Assembly (NCBI GenBank): GCA_007570785.1
Contig: ML660774.1
Location: 579,309-643,308, forward strand
Direction of reading: 5' to 3'
Origin: Antilocapra americana
Lineage: Eukaryota > Chordata > Mammalia > Artiodactyla > Antilocapridae
Length of the DNA stretch: 64,000 nucleotides
Under the pieces are notes generated by a model. The model had not been told where the DNA came from. It ran no database searches and saw only the letters and a list, made by a program, of their open reading frames with translations. The position numbers and the translations under genes are program-made. Below are positions 31,293-44,345 of this stretch, in pieces. Numbering within the stretch: position 1 is the first letter of the stretch; each line of letters starts with the position of its first letter.

Positions 31293-33117
31293 ATGGAAGA
31301 GAGGGCAGGGGAAAAGACTACTCACATAAGAGAGAGAGGAGAAAAGATAATGCAGAATGGACTGAGGTAGAAGGAGTCTCTGGGATGTAGAACTTCAATA
31401 AAGGTGTCTCCTTTGTACAGAAGAGATGTATTTTCCTCTGATACTAAAATGAGGGAGAAAAAGAGGATAATGATGCTAGGAAATTTGCACTTGGGAATGG
31501 GACAGTGGTCAGAAAAATAGAAAATCAAAATGATTTCTGTTCCCTCTGTGAGTTAAGGAAATGAGGTCATCTGATAAAAATGAACAAGCAACACAAACTA
31601 AGTAGAAGGGGTGAGGAAGTGGAATCATTCAGGATGATAAAGCTGAACTGAATGTGAGAGGAAAAGGCCCCAAATTTTAGATATCTTAGGGAATGTAACT
31701 GATGCCACAGGCATGAATTTGAACATGTCCCAGCAACACATCTAGCCCTTCCATTAAAGTGAGGAGAGCAGCTTGCAGGGTTGATACTGTATTGGATATT
31801 TGTGGGTCAGGTAGGGGAGACGGAATACTAAAATAGATTGGATCACAGGTAGACAAAGGCATTACTTCAGAGGTTAGTGTATCCTAAGCATTATCTAGGT
31901 CAGTGGTTTCTACTCTAGAGTCAATCAATGAAAAACTAAAAAAAAAATTTTTTAAATCAAATAGCATCCTTTAACTCTTAACTCTAGAAGGGATATTCAA
32001 ACATTTGCATGAGATTGTGTATAGTTCATATGTTAAAAACCCTTTTAATGTCCTTCTTTTGTGTACTGCATTTTCATATTTAACTACTTAGAAATAATAT
32101 GTTTGCTTTTTACTTATTGATTTGTTAGACATCTTTACATATTAAAGAAATCAACCCCATGTATTAAGTACTATAAATATTTATTGCAGTTTTCCATTTG
32201 TCTTCTGACTTTATCTTTGGTTTTATTCAGGTATTTCTAAATTAGAATGTATCAAATACATCAATATATCCTTCCATAGAAGTTTTGTGACATACTTAAA
32301 ACAGGTTCCCCCATACAGACATGATAAAACCATTCTCTATGTTTTCTTTTAAAATTTAGTGGTTTTGGCTTTTTTGTATTTACATTTATGGACCACTTAA
32401 AATTTATTTTGGCTTAATAAGTAAGCTAGGGATGCAATTAAGTTATTTTTAAGAGGGTATCTATGGCCTAAACATAATTTATTAAATGCAGTCTTGTTAA
32501 TATTGGTTTTGTAATGCCACTTTTTCCATATAAATAAATGCATAGAGTTATTTGGGTCTGTTCATATTTCCCTATTTATTCCATTGATGTGTTTGTTTAT
32601 TTTTGGATATGGATATATTTAAGATACCCATGAGTAATACACATTATCATAGAATTACTTATTAGGCTTAATTCCTCATTTTATGATGAGACCCAGAGAA
32701 TTTAAATGGTTTATCACAAGTCATTCAGGTAGTTAGTGGGAAATCCACTGGAACCCTAGTCTTGTTTCTCTGTTGAGTTTGGGTTACTCTAACACTCTTC
32801 TAACTTGTTATGGACCAATTCTATTATTAGCCATTGACTAGGTCTGTGATAAATCAGTCATCTTGAATGGTTAGTCATTGGTTATTCAGGTGATCAGATG
32901 AAGTATTTCAACAGATAGCTGATGGAAAAAGAAAATGTTTGGAGAAAATGACTACTCAGTAATCATGAAAGTGTCTTATTCTTCATATTATGTTACAACA
33001 GGCAGCAAAGGATTGTGAATTCTTTGGGTTATGGTAGAAATACTGGGCTGAGAGTGTGTGGCCCTGGAACTGGAATTTAGAGAGATGCTTAAAAAAGGAT
33101 AGACAGATATTTAGCAT
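31293..33117. other. No gene or repeat recognised
   Basis: AT-rich DNA, particularly 31900-32650. Open frames are below 70 codons and no domain or splice architecture is evident. Confidence 0.4.
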
Positions 33118-33650
33118 TAAAGTTATGACCAACCTAGACAGCACATTAAAAAGCAGAGACATTACTTTGCCAACAAAGGTCTGTCTAGTCAAAGCTATGG
33201 TTTTTCCAGTAGTCATGTATGGATGTGAGAGATGGACTATAAAGAAAGCTGAGCACTGAAGAAATGATGCTTTTAAACTGTGTTGTTGGAGAGGATTCTT
33301 GAGAGTCCCTTGGACTGCAAGGAGATCCAACCAGTCCATCCTAAAGGAAATCAGTCCTAAATATTCATTGGAAGGACTGATGTTGAAGCTGAAACTCCAA
33401 TCCTTTGGCCACCTGATGCCATTTGACTCATTTGAAAACACCCTGCTGCTGGGAAAGATTGAAGGCAGGAGGAGAAAGGAATGACAGAGGATGAGATGAT
33501 TAATTAAATGGCATCACTGACTCAATGGACATGGGTTTGTGTGGAGTCCGGGAGTTAGTGATGGACAGGGAGGCCTGGTATGCTGCAGTCCATGGGGTCA
33601 CAAAGAGTCAGACCTGACTGAGTGACTGAACTGAACTGAATTGAACTGAT
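33118..33650 (+). repeat. BovB 3' part
   Basis: Starts at aagttatgaccaacctagac. The frame 33056-33259 gives TNLDSTLKSRDITLPTKVCLVKAM and VVMYGCERWTIKKAEH, followed after a frameshift by the [18 protein letters not shown] segment. The 3' tail of actga repeats ends at 33650. Dead, 5'-truncated. Confidence 0.93.
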
Positions 33651-34573
33651 GAACCTGTGAACTTCTAATTTTCAGTGATTTGTGTAAAAGTGTTTCTCTA
33701 CAGGAATTATGCACTGGTTTCAGTTCTTAGGAAACCTTTTCCTTTGTGGTTGTATAAAAAAGGGAAAAAGAACATTCTGTTGATTCATTCTGCTTTTATA
33801 GTTTTTACTTCAAAGTTATAGCATCACTTTGAATTTCTCAATTGAGAATATATTAATATTATTAAGTGGAAAGATATTGGATGACAATTATTTGGAATAT
33901 TTAGAGCAGTTAGGAAAATAAATGAGCCACACAACTTTTAGGACTTTCCCCAAAAGATGGAAAAGTTACTTGATCATTCAAATGTTTGCATATGATTCAC
34001 AAAGCATCATAGAATATATGAAATATATGAATATATATTTGAATATATGAAATACCAGTTACAAGTCAACTGTGTTCATGAAATAGGAGATGAAGGAGTG
34101 GATTAACCTCAAGTATACCCTAAACAAAGATATTGTTTAGGTTTCTTCCCAGCCAATATGTACAGATACACCTGCAGAGACTTTACTCATAGAGGATAGG
34201 AACTCTTACTATTAATATTTAAGTTAAGTGTGTTTTGATCATTCAGGAAATGTTTTTTTTTTTTTTATCAAGTTCAGGTCTTCTTTGCTTTCCTTATTTA
34301 ACATAAGGTAATGAGTGTAAATAAGTACAAAGCCGAGACAAAAAAAAAAAAAAAAAGGTTTTTGAGCATTGATTCCACCAACAGGTCCATGTTGAACATT
34401 GTGAAGATTGCCTTGCTTGAAATTTTAGCCAACTTAATAATTTGATGCCCTCTGATTTTCAAATTGCCTTAGTGCTTCCAAAATAACTGTGGATCAATTA
34501 ACTGCAGGAGAGGAGTGACTGATAATCAAACATGAATCCCTTGTTTTAAGTCTCTGTAGGAGCCTTTAGTGAC
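33651..34573. other. No gene or repeat recognised
   Basis: AT-rich spacer with a T-run at about 34250-34266, an A-run at about 34341-34357 and an imperfect gaatatatgaa repeat near 34012-34053. Confidence 0.45.
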
Positions 34574-34670
34574 GTGAAAATCATTCAGTCATGTCCAACT
34601 CTTTGTGACCCCATGGACTATACAGTCCTTGGAATTCTCCAGGCCAGAATACTGGAGTGGGTAGCCTTTA
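34574..34670 (-). repeat. Partial Bov-tA/Bov-A SINE (minus)
   Basis: About 97 bp of the BovB-derived part only (cattcagtcatgtccaactc to tactggagtgggtagcc). The tRNA head is absent. Confidence 0.85.
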
Positions 34671-36754
34671 GGGTTCCAATTAAATCCTGAGGCAACAAAA
34701 GTTAGCTTTCTCATGGATGATTAGCTACCAAGTAAGCACTACATTTTAACACTAGATGCACCCCTTTAGGGCCAAAGAAGACACTTTGCGAAACCTACTG
34801 GTTTAGAGTTCCAAAACTGGAACTTTGAGCAAAAAAAAAAAATTGTTCAAGCTGAGAGTAATTGAGTCATAAGTGAATCAGGATGTAATTTTTGGTTAAA
34901 ATGATGTAATATGATGAAACACTTAAAATATTGGACTGTTTTCCTTTCTTGGAGGTTACAGTTACTTGTTTAAATTAGCTCTAACCACTTGGAATTCATT
35001 TAGTGATCCTGGTGCTGTGTGAATGATGGCAGTTATGGAGTTCCAGAGTGATATTAGACATATGTGAAGAGTTATGAGCACAATTAAGTCTCTGAATGAG
35101 GAAGGCACTACTTAGTGACAAGGTCTCAGCTTATCATATAGAAGTGATGTGGTCAAAGTCTGGGACACACCAGAGTCTTTTCTTTCCTATAACTAGAGTT
35201 AATGCTGCTGTGGGTAAAACCACTGGCTAGGTCTTTGGATAAAAGCATCCTTTCCTAGCTTCCCTTCCGCATGATATCCTCTACCCAGATCAAAGAGCCA
35301 AACCTCTCCTACCTCTGTCTTTTTGTATTAATATATGTCCTCTGAGAGAAATCAAGACCCACCATGTAAGATAACATGAAGTTAATAAACTATTGTTTCC
35401 AGGTTAGTTGCATGTAAACTTTTTTTGAAATTACTGAATGAAAATATATGTTACCTCTCAAAAATCTTCAATACTCATATGACACATGTACCCTTATGGA
35501 TTAATTTTAAGATCAATGATTGGCCTTAAGATTTATGATTGATTAGGGGAGTTTTGCATAATTTTTTGAAGATTTATGAGTGTGTGACTGATTTTGGTAT
35601 ATCAGACATAGATATTATGTATAATTCCTCTTTTTTTGAATCAATGCATGATAGTACTCATATACACATTAAAAAGCCTTTCATATATAAAGTAAATATT
35701 TCCTCAAAGGAATTACATGTAAAGGCAAGCAGAGAATATTACTAACATCCTTTCTTTAGATGAAAACCTTGAATCCTCCATCAAGACAAATCTAGGCCTA
35801 GATCCCAATGTTCCTAATAGAGTTTATTCCTTGATTTGCATGAGGGTTATTAAATTAAAAATTCTAAGGAAGGAACTGTGTGTGATCTCCATTAAAAAGG
35901 ACTTTCTTCTCAGGGTGAGGTTTGGGCCAGGAAATGGTTTTATCCTTTCGATCTGTGGTTTGTGGCTTGTCTTGGACCAGAGATGTCTCTGACACCCTGT
36001 GAAGATGTATGACCCCTGCTCAGAAGATGCTCTAAAATCAGCGGGGGATTTATTCTCTAATCTTTTGCTGAAAGGATGTCAAGTCAGCACATTAGGGTGT
36101 GGAGCTATGGCAAATACTGTTGTAAAAATGCAGCTGTGTTGAAATCTTGAGAGTGCATCCTTCACAGAGTTTCAGGGAAAGACACATGAAGATACATGCT
36201 ATAAAACTGGAGATGCAGACTCATGCTGAGACCTTAAAAGACAGTGAGACGGGGTGAATCATAGATGACGAGGGCAGTCCAGGGCAGGGCTATAGAGTAG
36301 TTTCAAACTGGGTATGCCAGTGAATGGAGGGAAGAGATCAGAAAGGACAGGGCATTTTAGGTGGAGAAAATAGGATCATCCAGTCCCCAGGGATGTGGAG
36401 ACCGCAGGATGACTACAGGAGACTGAGACTGAAGACCAGTGGGTGGAAGGAGCTGGTTGGCTGCAGAAATGTGCTGCTAGGCGGTAAAGAGCTCAAAGGT
36501 CAGCTAGAGGTTCCGACTGTTGGCTGTAGGGAAGTGCACTCTGTGATCGGAATAATGGAAAGTGGAAGCAGGGTCCATCAACATTCAACAGAGACTGAGA
36601 AGACAGAGGGGCTATCTCCTTCTTTTTGGTTACCAAAACAAGAGGATAATGACATGAAGTGAACAATAAGAGCAAAATTGGAGATATTCGATCTAGCATC
36701 CAACATTACCTTTCTAATCAAACTATTCATGTGGTGTGATCTTGGCTTTGAGTC
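34671..36754. other. No gene or repeat recognised
   Basis: Two kilobases without a recognised family. The 112-codon frame at 36324-36662 shows no domain, lies in purine-rich sequence and is not supported as a gene. Confidence 0.4.
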
Positions 36755-38698
36755 TTTTCAGTTCACTTCAGTCACTCAGTCATGTCTGACTGTTTGCGAC
36801 CCCATGAACCGCAGCACACCAGGCCTCCCTGTCCATCACCAACTCCTGGAGCCTACCCAAACTCACGTCCGTCGAGTCAGTGATGTCATCCAACCATCTC
36901 ATCCTCTGTCGTCCCCTTCTCCTCCTGCCTTCAGTGTTTTCCAGCATCAGGGTCTTTTCCAATAAGTCCATTCTTCTCATTAGGTGGCCAAAGTACTGTA
37001 GTTTCAGCTTCAGCATCAGTCCTTCCAACGAATATTCAGGACTGATCTCCTTTAGGATGGACTGGTTGGATTTCCTTGCAGCCCAGGGGTTCTCAAGAAT
37101 CTTCTCCAAAACCATAGTTCAAAAGCATCAATTCTTCAGTGCTCAGCTTTCCTTATAGTCCAACTCTCACATCCAAACACGACTAATGGAAAAACCATAG
37201 CTTTGACTAGATGGACATTTGTTGGCAAAGTAATGTCTCTGCTTTCAAGTGTCTTTTAACTTCATGACTGAAGTCATCATCTGCAGTGACTCTGGAGCCC
37301 AAGAAAATAAAGTCTGTCATTGTTTCCATTATTTCCTCATCTATTTTCCATGAAGTGGTGGAACTGGATGCCATGATCTTAGTTTTGTGAATGTTGAGTT
37401 TTAAGCCAACTTTTTCACTCTCCTCTTTCACTTTCATCAAGAGGCTCCTTAGTTCCTCTTGGCTTCCTGGCATAAGGGTGGTGTCATCTGCATATCTGAG
37501 GTTATTGATATTTCTCCCAGCAATCTTGATTCTCGTTTGTGCTTCATCCAGCCTGGCATCTCACATGATGTACTACTCTGCATAGAAGTTGAATAAGCAG
37601 GTTGACAATATACAGCCTTGATGTATTCCTTTCCCAATTTAGAACCGGTCGATTGTTTAATTTCCAGTTCTAACTGTTGCTTCTTGACCTGCATACAGAT
37701 TTCTCAGGAAGCAGGTAAGGTCTGGTATTCCTGTCTCTTAAGAATTTTCCACAGTTTGTTCTGATCCGCACAGTCAAAGACTTCAGTGTATTCAATAAAG
37801 CAAAAGTAGATGTTTTTCTGGAACTCTCTTGCTTTTTCTATGATCCATTGGATGGTGGCAATTTTATCTCTGTTTCCTCTGCCTTTTCTAAAACCAGTTT
37901 GAACATCTGGAAGTTCTTGTTTCACGTATTTTTGAAATCTGGCTTGGAGAATTTTGAACATTACTTTGCTAGTGTGTGTGATGAGTGCAATCATGTGGTA
38001 ACTGGAACATTCTTTGGCATTTCCCTTCTTTGGAATTGGAATGAAAACTGACCTTTTCTAGTTTTGTGGCCACTGCTGAGTTTTCCAAATTTGCTGGCAT
38101 ATTGAGTGCAGCGCATTCACAGCATCATTTTTTAAGATTTGAAATAGCTCAACTGAAATTCCATCACCTCCATTATCTTTGTTTGTACTCTTGCTTCCTC
38201 AGGCCCACTTGACTTCATATTCCAAGATGTCTGGCTCTAGGTGAGTGATCACACCATCGTGATTATCTGAGTCATTAACATCTTTTTTTGTATAGTTCTG
38301 TGTATTCTTGCCACCTCTTCTTAATATCTTCTGCTTCTGTTAGGTCCATACAGTTTCTGTCCTTTTTTTTGCCCATCTTTGCATGAAATGTTCCCTTGGT
38401 ATCTCTAATTTTCTTGAAAAGACCTCTAGTCTTTCCCATTCTGTTGTTTTCCCCTGTTTCTTTGCACTGATCACTGAGGAAAGCTTTCTTATTTCTCTTT
38501 GTTATTCTTTGGAACTCTGCATTCAGATGGGCATATCTTTCCTTTTCTCCTTTGTCTTCAGCTTCCCTTCTTTTCTCAGCTATTGTAAGACCTCCTCAGA
38601 TAAACCATTTTGCCTTTTTGCATTTCTTTTTCTTGGGGATGGTCTTGATCACCACCTCTTGTACAAGGTCACAAACCTTTGTCCATACTTCTTCAAGA
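36755..38698 (-). mobile_element. BovB LINE, longest copy in the window (~1.9 kb, minus)
   Basis: RTE-class LINE. The left end is the 3' tail complement (ttcagttcacttcagtcactc). Moving right it passes the ORF2 C-terminus (36780-37115, with [19 protein letters not shown]), KVGLKLNIHKTKIMAS (37207-37473) and the catalytic YADD codons at 37483-37494, in frame with the downstream segment. The RT N-terminal part (KIATIQWIIEKAREFQKNI, 37704-37994) and pre-RT linker follow to about 38698. About 45 bp are deleted near 37243, and several frameshifts and stops are present. It lacks the endonuclease domain and 5' end, so it is inactive. Confidence 0.94.
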
Positions 38699-40827
38699 TC
38701 AAGAGAAATCAACTCATGGATGAGAGTCATGGATTTCCTAAATTTTGAAAATATCTTTTCACCTTAAATATATTTATGTGAATCATATGTCTAAATTTTT
38801 GTTTTGTTGCAATTGATATTTTAGAATGCTACTACAATTCAAGATTGCCATGAATTCATTTAAAATATTATATTTGAACCTTTAAGATATAAGACATAAT
38901 CTGCAAAGAAGACAAAAATTACAGCATTACAAACATTTTTGTTTTTTTAATATATCTTATTTACTTACTCATTCATTGATTAATGGATTCAACCCTTCAT
39001 TCATTCATTTCATTCCATGAAATCTTTTCTTGTGAACAAGAACTGGCTGGTGGGATCACTGACATTAAGAAAAACAAACATAAACAAGACAAATTCTTCC
39101 CAGTGGATTCAGCTCAGAATTTTGTGGGTTGCTCTGTTCTCGATTTATATTCTTTTGCTGTTGTTTAATCTCAAGAGGAGTAAAATTTGTGCACAATCTC
39201 AGAAGATTCTTTCCATGATGACTCTATTAAGGATCAGCAGTAATCCAAGACATGGAATTAGAATTAGAGATGACATTTTTCCTACCTTTATTTTAAAAGA
39301 CTCTCTATTTCTTGGCTGAGGAAGAAAAATAGGCAAAGAAACATGGATAGTGATGAAAGCAAAATGAGGCCACATCAGATTCCTTAGGGATGTTTTTCGA
39401 GAACATTTTATCCTTTAAAAAATGTTGCTCTTGTTTCATTGCCAAGGTCAGTGAGAACTTGGATAATCCCCCAGGTATGAACTAACTGTTTAAATGTGAC
39501 CTGGCAAGTAACATATTCATTCCATCCTCTTTAACTTAAAAGTATTTGCAATATTTCTCATTCATGATAAGTTAAAATACACTGTACCACATTCACTCAT
39601 TTTTTTCCTATGCTTTTTTGTTTTAGAAAAAGACAGATACGTCTTCCCTTCAGAACTCAAATAGCACTCATGTACTTTGTACATGGCTCTGAGGAGGAAA
39701 ATTCCACATAAATGGTCCCAAACAGAGAGAGGAGAGGTGGATTTGAAATGATTCTCCAGTAAGAAAAAAGCAACAGCATTTTCAAAATAAAAAGAGAATG
39801 ATATGTAAATGAAGTTTAAAAGAACTACAGAAGGAACAAATGAAGTTTAAAAGAACAAAGAAAGAGCCGTAAATGGATGCAAATGACTCTTGTGGACCCC
39901 AAAAGAAAGCTGTCACATGTCTTGCATAGTGACTGGTCCAAGTAGTGAAGAATTTTTTCTCAGCTTCAGAAAGTCTCTGAAACCAGTTTCGTATGTCCTC
40001 TTTAATGGAGCAGATTTACTGAGTGTAATATTCCTTCCGTCCCACCAGTCGCCTGCTCTGCTTCAGTGGAGAGAGGAACGGCTGCGAGTAGCTGGGTAAT
40101 AATTCTTGATGTTGCAGCGTGTACCAGGGCCATTACATGACTCAAATTCTACAACCCTAAAGCAAACATCCTCACTGAGGAGTCAGTGCCATAACATCAC
40201 CTATGAACTGAGCATCGGTGAAAGCACTTCCCTTTGAACCTCTTTGATTTTTGCTATTCTTTGAATGGAAGATTCTCCCCACTGATTTTAGCATGCCTCA
40301 CAAGGAGGCATGCGTAGGCTTACCTGTTATGCCTTGTTAAGAGTTACGCCACCCTGTTATTCCTGAGCCTTTGAGCAGCTTCTGGCAGTACAGTCCCAGA
40401 AGAAACACCAGAAGATGTAGAACTGGATCACATGAGGCAGTATGAGGAGTGTGGAGGAGTGAGTTTGCACTTGGAAATGGCCGGGGCGGAAATGAAAACT
40501 GGTTTTGCTTGCAAGGTAGGCTCCCATCTGTTTGTCACCTCTCACGATTAGAGCCACCATCCTCTGTGGGGTGTCTCTCTCCTCTTTTCCTTTCAGGCGG
40601 TTGTCTTTGGCAGAAACCTTTCCCTCTCAAGTTGAGAGAGAAGAGAACTGCTCTCCTGTTGGTACTGGGCCTTCACTGAACTGTACACCCCCGTCTGGTT
40701 GCAGCTGAGCATGAGCCAGTTGTACAAGCAAACCAAAGAGAGACTCCTTGATGTTCACAGAATTCAAAGAACAGAAGCCAGAACCCACGTGCTTCAGCCT
40801 GAGTCTGCCCTGTGACTGGCTGGAAGT
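38699..40827. other. No gene or repeat recognised
   Basis: Unique-looking DNA with an (ATTC)-rich patch near 38965-39015 and a short tandem duplication at 39807-39856. Small frames have no recognisable domain. Confidence 0.4.
39807..39856 (+). repeat. 31-bp-period tandem duplication
   Basis: aaatgaagtttaaaagaac occurs at 39807-39825 and 39838-39856 with no mismatch, separated by 12 bp. Confidence 0.9.
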
Positions 40828-41205
40828 TGTTATGGGTTGCATTGTCTTTCCTCAAAAGATGCTGAAATCCTAGCCCAAGTGCTGCAGAGTGTGAATTTAT
40901 TTAAGAATGAGTCTTTGCAGATGTAATTAGTCCAGTTAGAATGAGGATAGAATGGAGTATGTAGGTCCTTGATCCCATACAGCTTCCCTGGTGGCTCAGA
41001 TGGTAAAGATTCTGCCTGCAATGTGGGAGACCTGGATTCAATCCCTAGGTAGATCCTATATGACCCTCCTCTGGAAGCATCAGAGAAAGCATGGCCAGCA
41101 CCTTGATTTTGGACTTTGAGTCTCCAGAACTGTGAGAAAATAATTTTCATTGTTTTAAGCCATCCAGTTTGTGGCCCTATGTTACAATAGTCAGAGAAAA
41201 TGCAT
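40828..41205 (+). mobile_element. ERVL-MaLR LTR (MLT1-like), split by SINE head
   Basis: Starts tgttatgggttgcattgtc with aaatcctagcccaagtgctgcag, gtctttgcagatgtaattagt and taggtccttgatccc. After a SINE it continues with agcatggccagcaccttgattttgg, gtctccagaactgtgag and gtttaagccatccagtttgtgg. This is the canonical order of a MaLR LTR with its 3' half shortened. It is an ancient endogenous retrovirus fossil without coding sequence. Confidence 0.82.
40982..41054 (+). repeat. Bov-tA head only, nested in MaLR LTR
   Basis: About 73 bp of tRNA-derived head (cttccctggtggctcagatgg to gattcaatccctaggtagatcc) without the BovB-derived body. The LTR text resumes directly. Confidence 0.85.
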
Positions 41206-41616
41206 CCAAGGGTATTTTAGATGAATTTAAGTGAGAAAAGAAAAAAAAAGATACTGCTGACTTTTTCCAAACCTCCATTATTCAAGGACTCTAGAAATCC
41301 AAGTCTGCCTCAGATTTTTACATTGTTCCAGGTACATATTCTTTTTGAAAAAGACAACAGAACAGGTAAAATGACTCTACCTCCTTGCCAGTCGCTGTCT
41401 ACACTGATAGGCTTGGAAGCAGGTAGCCCTTGAGGATGCTCCCAGCAAGGAGTTCTCCTTTCCTAAAGCTACACGAGTATTCAAACCTTATTCCCACATA
41501 TACGCTAAAGGATAAATCTCCGTTCTACAAATGGTGAGGCATTTCCTTGTCTGTTAAAGGAAAAGGGAGTCAAGCATTCCATATACTTAACCACAGTTGT
41601 GTTGCTATGCATTGTT
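41206..41616. other. No gene or repeat recognised
   Basis: Spacer of about 400 bp with no recognised feature. Confidence 0.4.
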
Positions 41617-41781
41617 CTTGTCAGCTGCTAAGTCATGGCTGACCCTTGGCGACCTCATGGACTCTAGCCCACCAGGCTCCTCTGTCCTCTACTATCTCCC
41701 AGAATTTGCTCAAATGCATGTTTATTGAGTTGGTGATGCTGTCTCACCATCTCTTCTTCCTCTACCACCTTCTCCTTTTGC
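41617..41781 (-). repeat. BovB 3' end (minus)
   Basis: Complement of the BovB terminus: tcagctgctaagtcatggctg, ccaccaggctcctctgtcc, then tgttattgagt-like and ccatctcttcttcctctaccacc blocks. Diverged, about 165 bp. Confidence 0.8.
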
Positions 41782-43788
41782 AAATCCACTTAGACATTAA
41801 TTACATAGAATCTACAGTAAACTCACAATATTTGCTGTGAAGCCTTAATTACTCAGGCATGGTGGCCATCTATGATTCAAGATGAACTAAACCTCAGGTA
41901 ATACATTTAGTGCATTCAATTGCATAATAAATCACCATTAAGTCAGAAAAAGGAAATTCACATGAAAGAGATCAGATACACAAGTCTCTTAAAATAATTT
42001 ACATTTCAAAAGGAAAGGCTCACCAGCAAGCTAACATTTCTGAAGTGGACGATCACAATTACAAGATCTCAAGAGACATGTGTTTTCTCCCCCTAAGTGG
42101 TGCTGTAGTTTCTTCTCATGACACAGTGACTGGACAAACCTGGTCACATAAAGCAAATACCATTTGCAGCTCTGTTTATGGAATTATTTTTCCTATAGAG
42201 AGCTAAGTTAGGCTTGGGGTAAAGCTACTTCTAGAGAATTTTGCCATTTGAATGACGTCCTTGCTAGCAAAGACCTTCCACTAAATAACAGAGGACTAAA
42301 ATTTTCTGAGGTTATGTAACAAGTATGCTTTCCTTAATCCTTGCAGATGTGCATATTTGAGGTCCGAAGATTGTATTTTTGGTTTCAATCTCAAGGGAAC
42401 ACCTTATAAATATTTATCCAAAGAGTAAATTACTGTCACTACTGGGAACATTATGTGATGACTTCTTTTGGAATATTTCTTCACTCATCCTCAACTCCCA
42501 CCTGTAACATATATTGCCTATTATGTGCCATGCCTCAGGCCAAGAATTATAAGGTAAATAGCCTAGACCAAGAGTCCATTCCTCCATCAAGGAGTTATAG
42601 GCTATTCAAGAGGATAAAAGCAAACATAAACACCTAAGCAGCACCCTTAATTGGTATCTGGGCTCCAGGCTCCCTGATAATTCAGATGCAGCAGGCTTGT
42701 TCAGAGAGCCGTGAGGAAGAAGATCTGAGTGTGTGAAGACAGACTAGTCTGGGGCTGAGAATGACTCCTGGGGATTCAACTTTCTGGCAATTTGAGAACA
42801 AGAGTCCCTCTATCTGTAGAGTCACTCTGCTTTATGACCTCGTGGCCCCATCTTGCACATTAATGAAAAACTGGAATTATTTCCAGCAACCACTGTCGTT
42901 TTTGGAATAAAGTGGAATTAAGCCTGTAATTTTTAGATACAATTACAGCCAAGGTGCACCATCAAGAGATGTGACAGAAAGGTCAGGTAGCCATTCCTGA
43001 TTTCACACAGTGAGGAAGTGAATCCTCTCATGGGCTGGAGCAGGGCAGAGTCAGGTACTGGTGACCTGCAGAGATGCCCACTGTTCATAGTGAGCACAGT
43101 TAGTTTATAGTCTGGGTCTAGTTGTCCTAACAGGTTGAGTTCCTGTTCTGGTATTTTGAGAGCATGGTATCATGGGGATTTGGTTACTTATATACCAGGT
43201 AGTTCTTTTGATGGTGTGATGGTGGTTGTTGAAAAACTCTAAGAAGCTTTGAGAACTGACACCACTGTATCACACCCCAGAGAAACTTTTGATTCGCTTC
43301 TGCCAAGCACCTCTGGCCATTACGTGTCTGGTAGTAAGTAAAACTCAAGGCTTGGGAAGATGCAAATTTGGACTTCAAGCCTTCACAGAGGCTAACTAAT
43401 CTCTGGTTCAGAGCAACCATAGCTGTGTATAGTGCTTGGCTCCCAGATTCAACTGGAAGAGATGCAAAGTGATTCTCCAGGGTGAGTGGTCCCTGGGATT
43501 TGCTCTCTTTTTCCTGAAAAGCCACCCAAACCGGACCTTGGCTTGGTAACTGCTCCTTCCAATGAGTAAATGTTCTCAGAGCAAACCCAGTTTTGTGCCC
43601 TAGGATTACCTCTCTGAAATATGGTGGTTTTTTTTTTTTTTTTTTCAGGTTTTGGTCCCATAATTCTTTGCTTTATTTTTGAGGTTTTTAAAAATATTAA
43701 CTTACATTTTACTGATTCATATAATTTGTCCTTAGTCCGAAGTTGAGTCAAACTATTTCACTTGCTATAGAGCAGAAGCCCCTGATCA
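41782..43788. other. No gene or repeat confidently recognised
   Basis: Unique-looking. A T18 run lies at 43628-43645. The 113-codon minus frame at 43184-43525 and the 100-codon frame at 43449-43751 overlap and show no known domain. Confidence 0.4.
43628..43645 (+). repeat. Poly(T) tract
   Basis: Eighteen T residues in a row, without an attached SINE that I can identify. Confidence 0.9.
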
Positions 43789-43980
43789 AGGGTTTTCAGT
43801 CTTAGCTCTGTTGATCTTCTGTGGTGGGTGATTCTTTTCTGGAGGGCAGGGTCCTGTGTTTTGTAAGTTGCTCAGCAATGTCGTTAATTTCAGCACCCCT
43901 GCTTCTCTCAGTCATGACCATCAGTGTCCTCAGACATTGCCAGATATCCCTGAGGAAGAAAAATTGTCTTTAGTTTACAG
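43789..43980 (-). mobile_element. MER20 DNA transposon (second copy), minus
   Basis: Blocks ttttcagtcttagctctgttg, ttctggagggcagggtcctgtg, ctcagcaatgtcgttaa and cctcagacattgccagatatccctgagg follow MER20 order in reverse orientation. It is more diverged than the copy at 31110-31292. Confidence 0.68.
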
Positions 43981-44154
43981 CCTCTGCCCTGTAGTGCCCT
44001 ATATTTTGAAATAAAGATCTCTGAAAACATTTTCAGCATATTAGGATTTGATAATAATTTTATTTTGTGCATTTGCTTCCGCTCTCAGCTTTGTGATGCT
44101 GAAGAAGAAGGCCTTGAACATCTGATCAAAATTACTGAACAATGTGATATAGTA

Positions 44155-44345
44155 GAAAAAACATTAACTTACATGTGAGCTGACAGAATCGGATTCTAAA
44201 CCAGCCTCAACTGCTTACTCTGACAGACTGCTAATTGCGTGGCCTCAGGCAAGTTTCTTAACCTCTTCACCCTTCCTTTCTGCTTCTGGAAATTATGATC
44301 CTCATAGGATTGTTTGTGAGTCATTTCCTTCTCATTTGGTTCAAT
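44155..44345 (+). repeat. MIR SINE
   Basis: gcgtggcctcaggcaagtttcttaacctcttc followed by ggaaattatgatcctcataggattgtttgtgag is MIR core and 3' part in plus orientation. Confidence 0.8.

Noticed and set aside
36324..36662. 112-codon plus-strand ORF
   Set aside because: Purine-rich low-complexity composition explains the lack of stops. No domain.
37207..37473. ORFs resembling a reverse transcriptase gene
   Set aside because: They are part of the BovB ORF2 relic, with breaks on both sides and no endonuclease domain.
42655..42715. Possible MER5-like hAT fragment (gataattcagatgcagcaggc)
   Set aside because: Match too short and without terminal inverted repeats.
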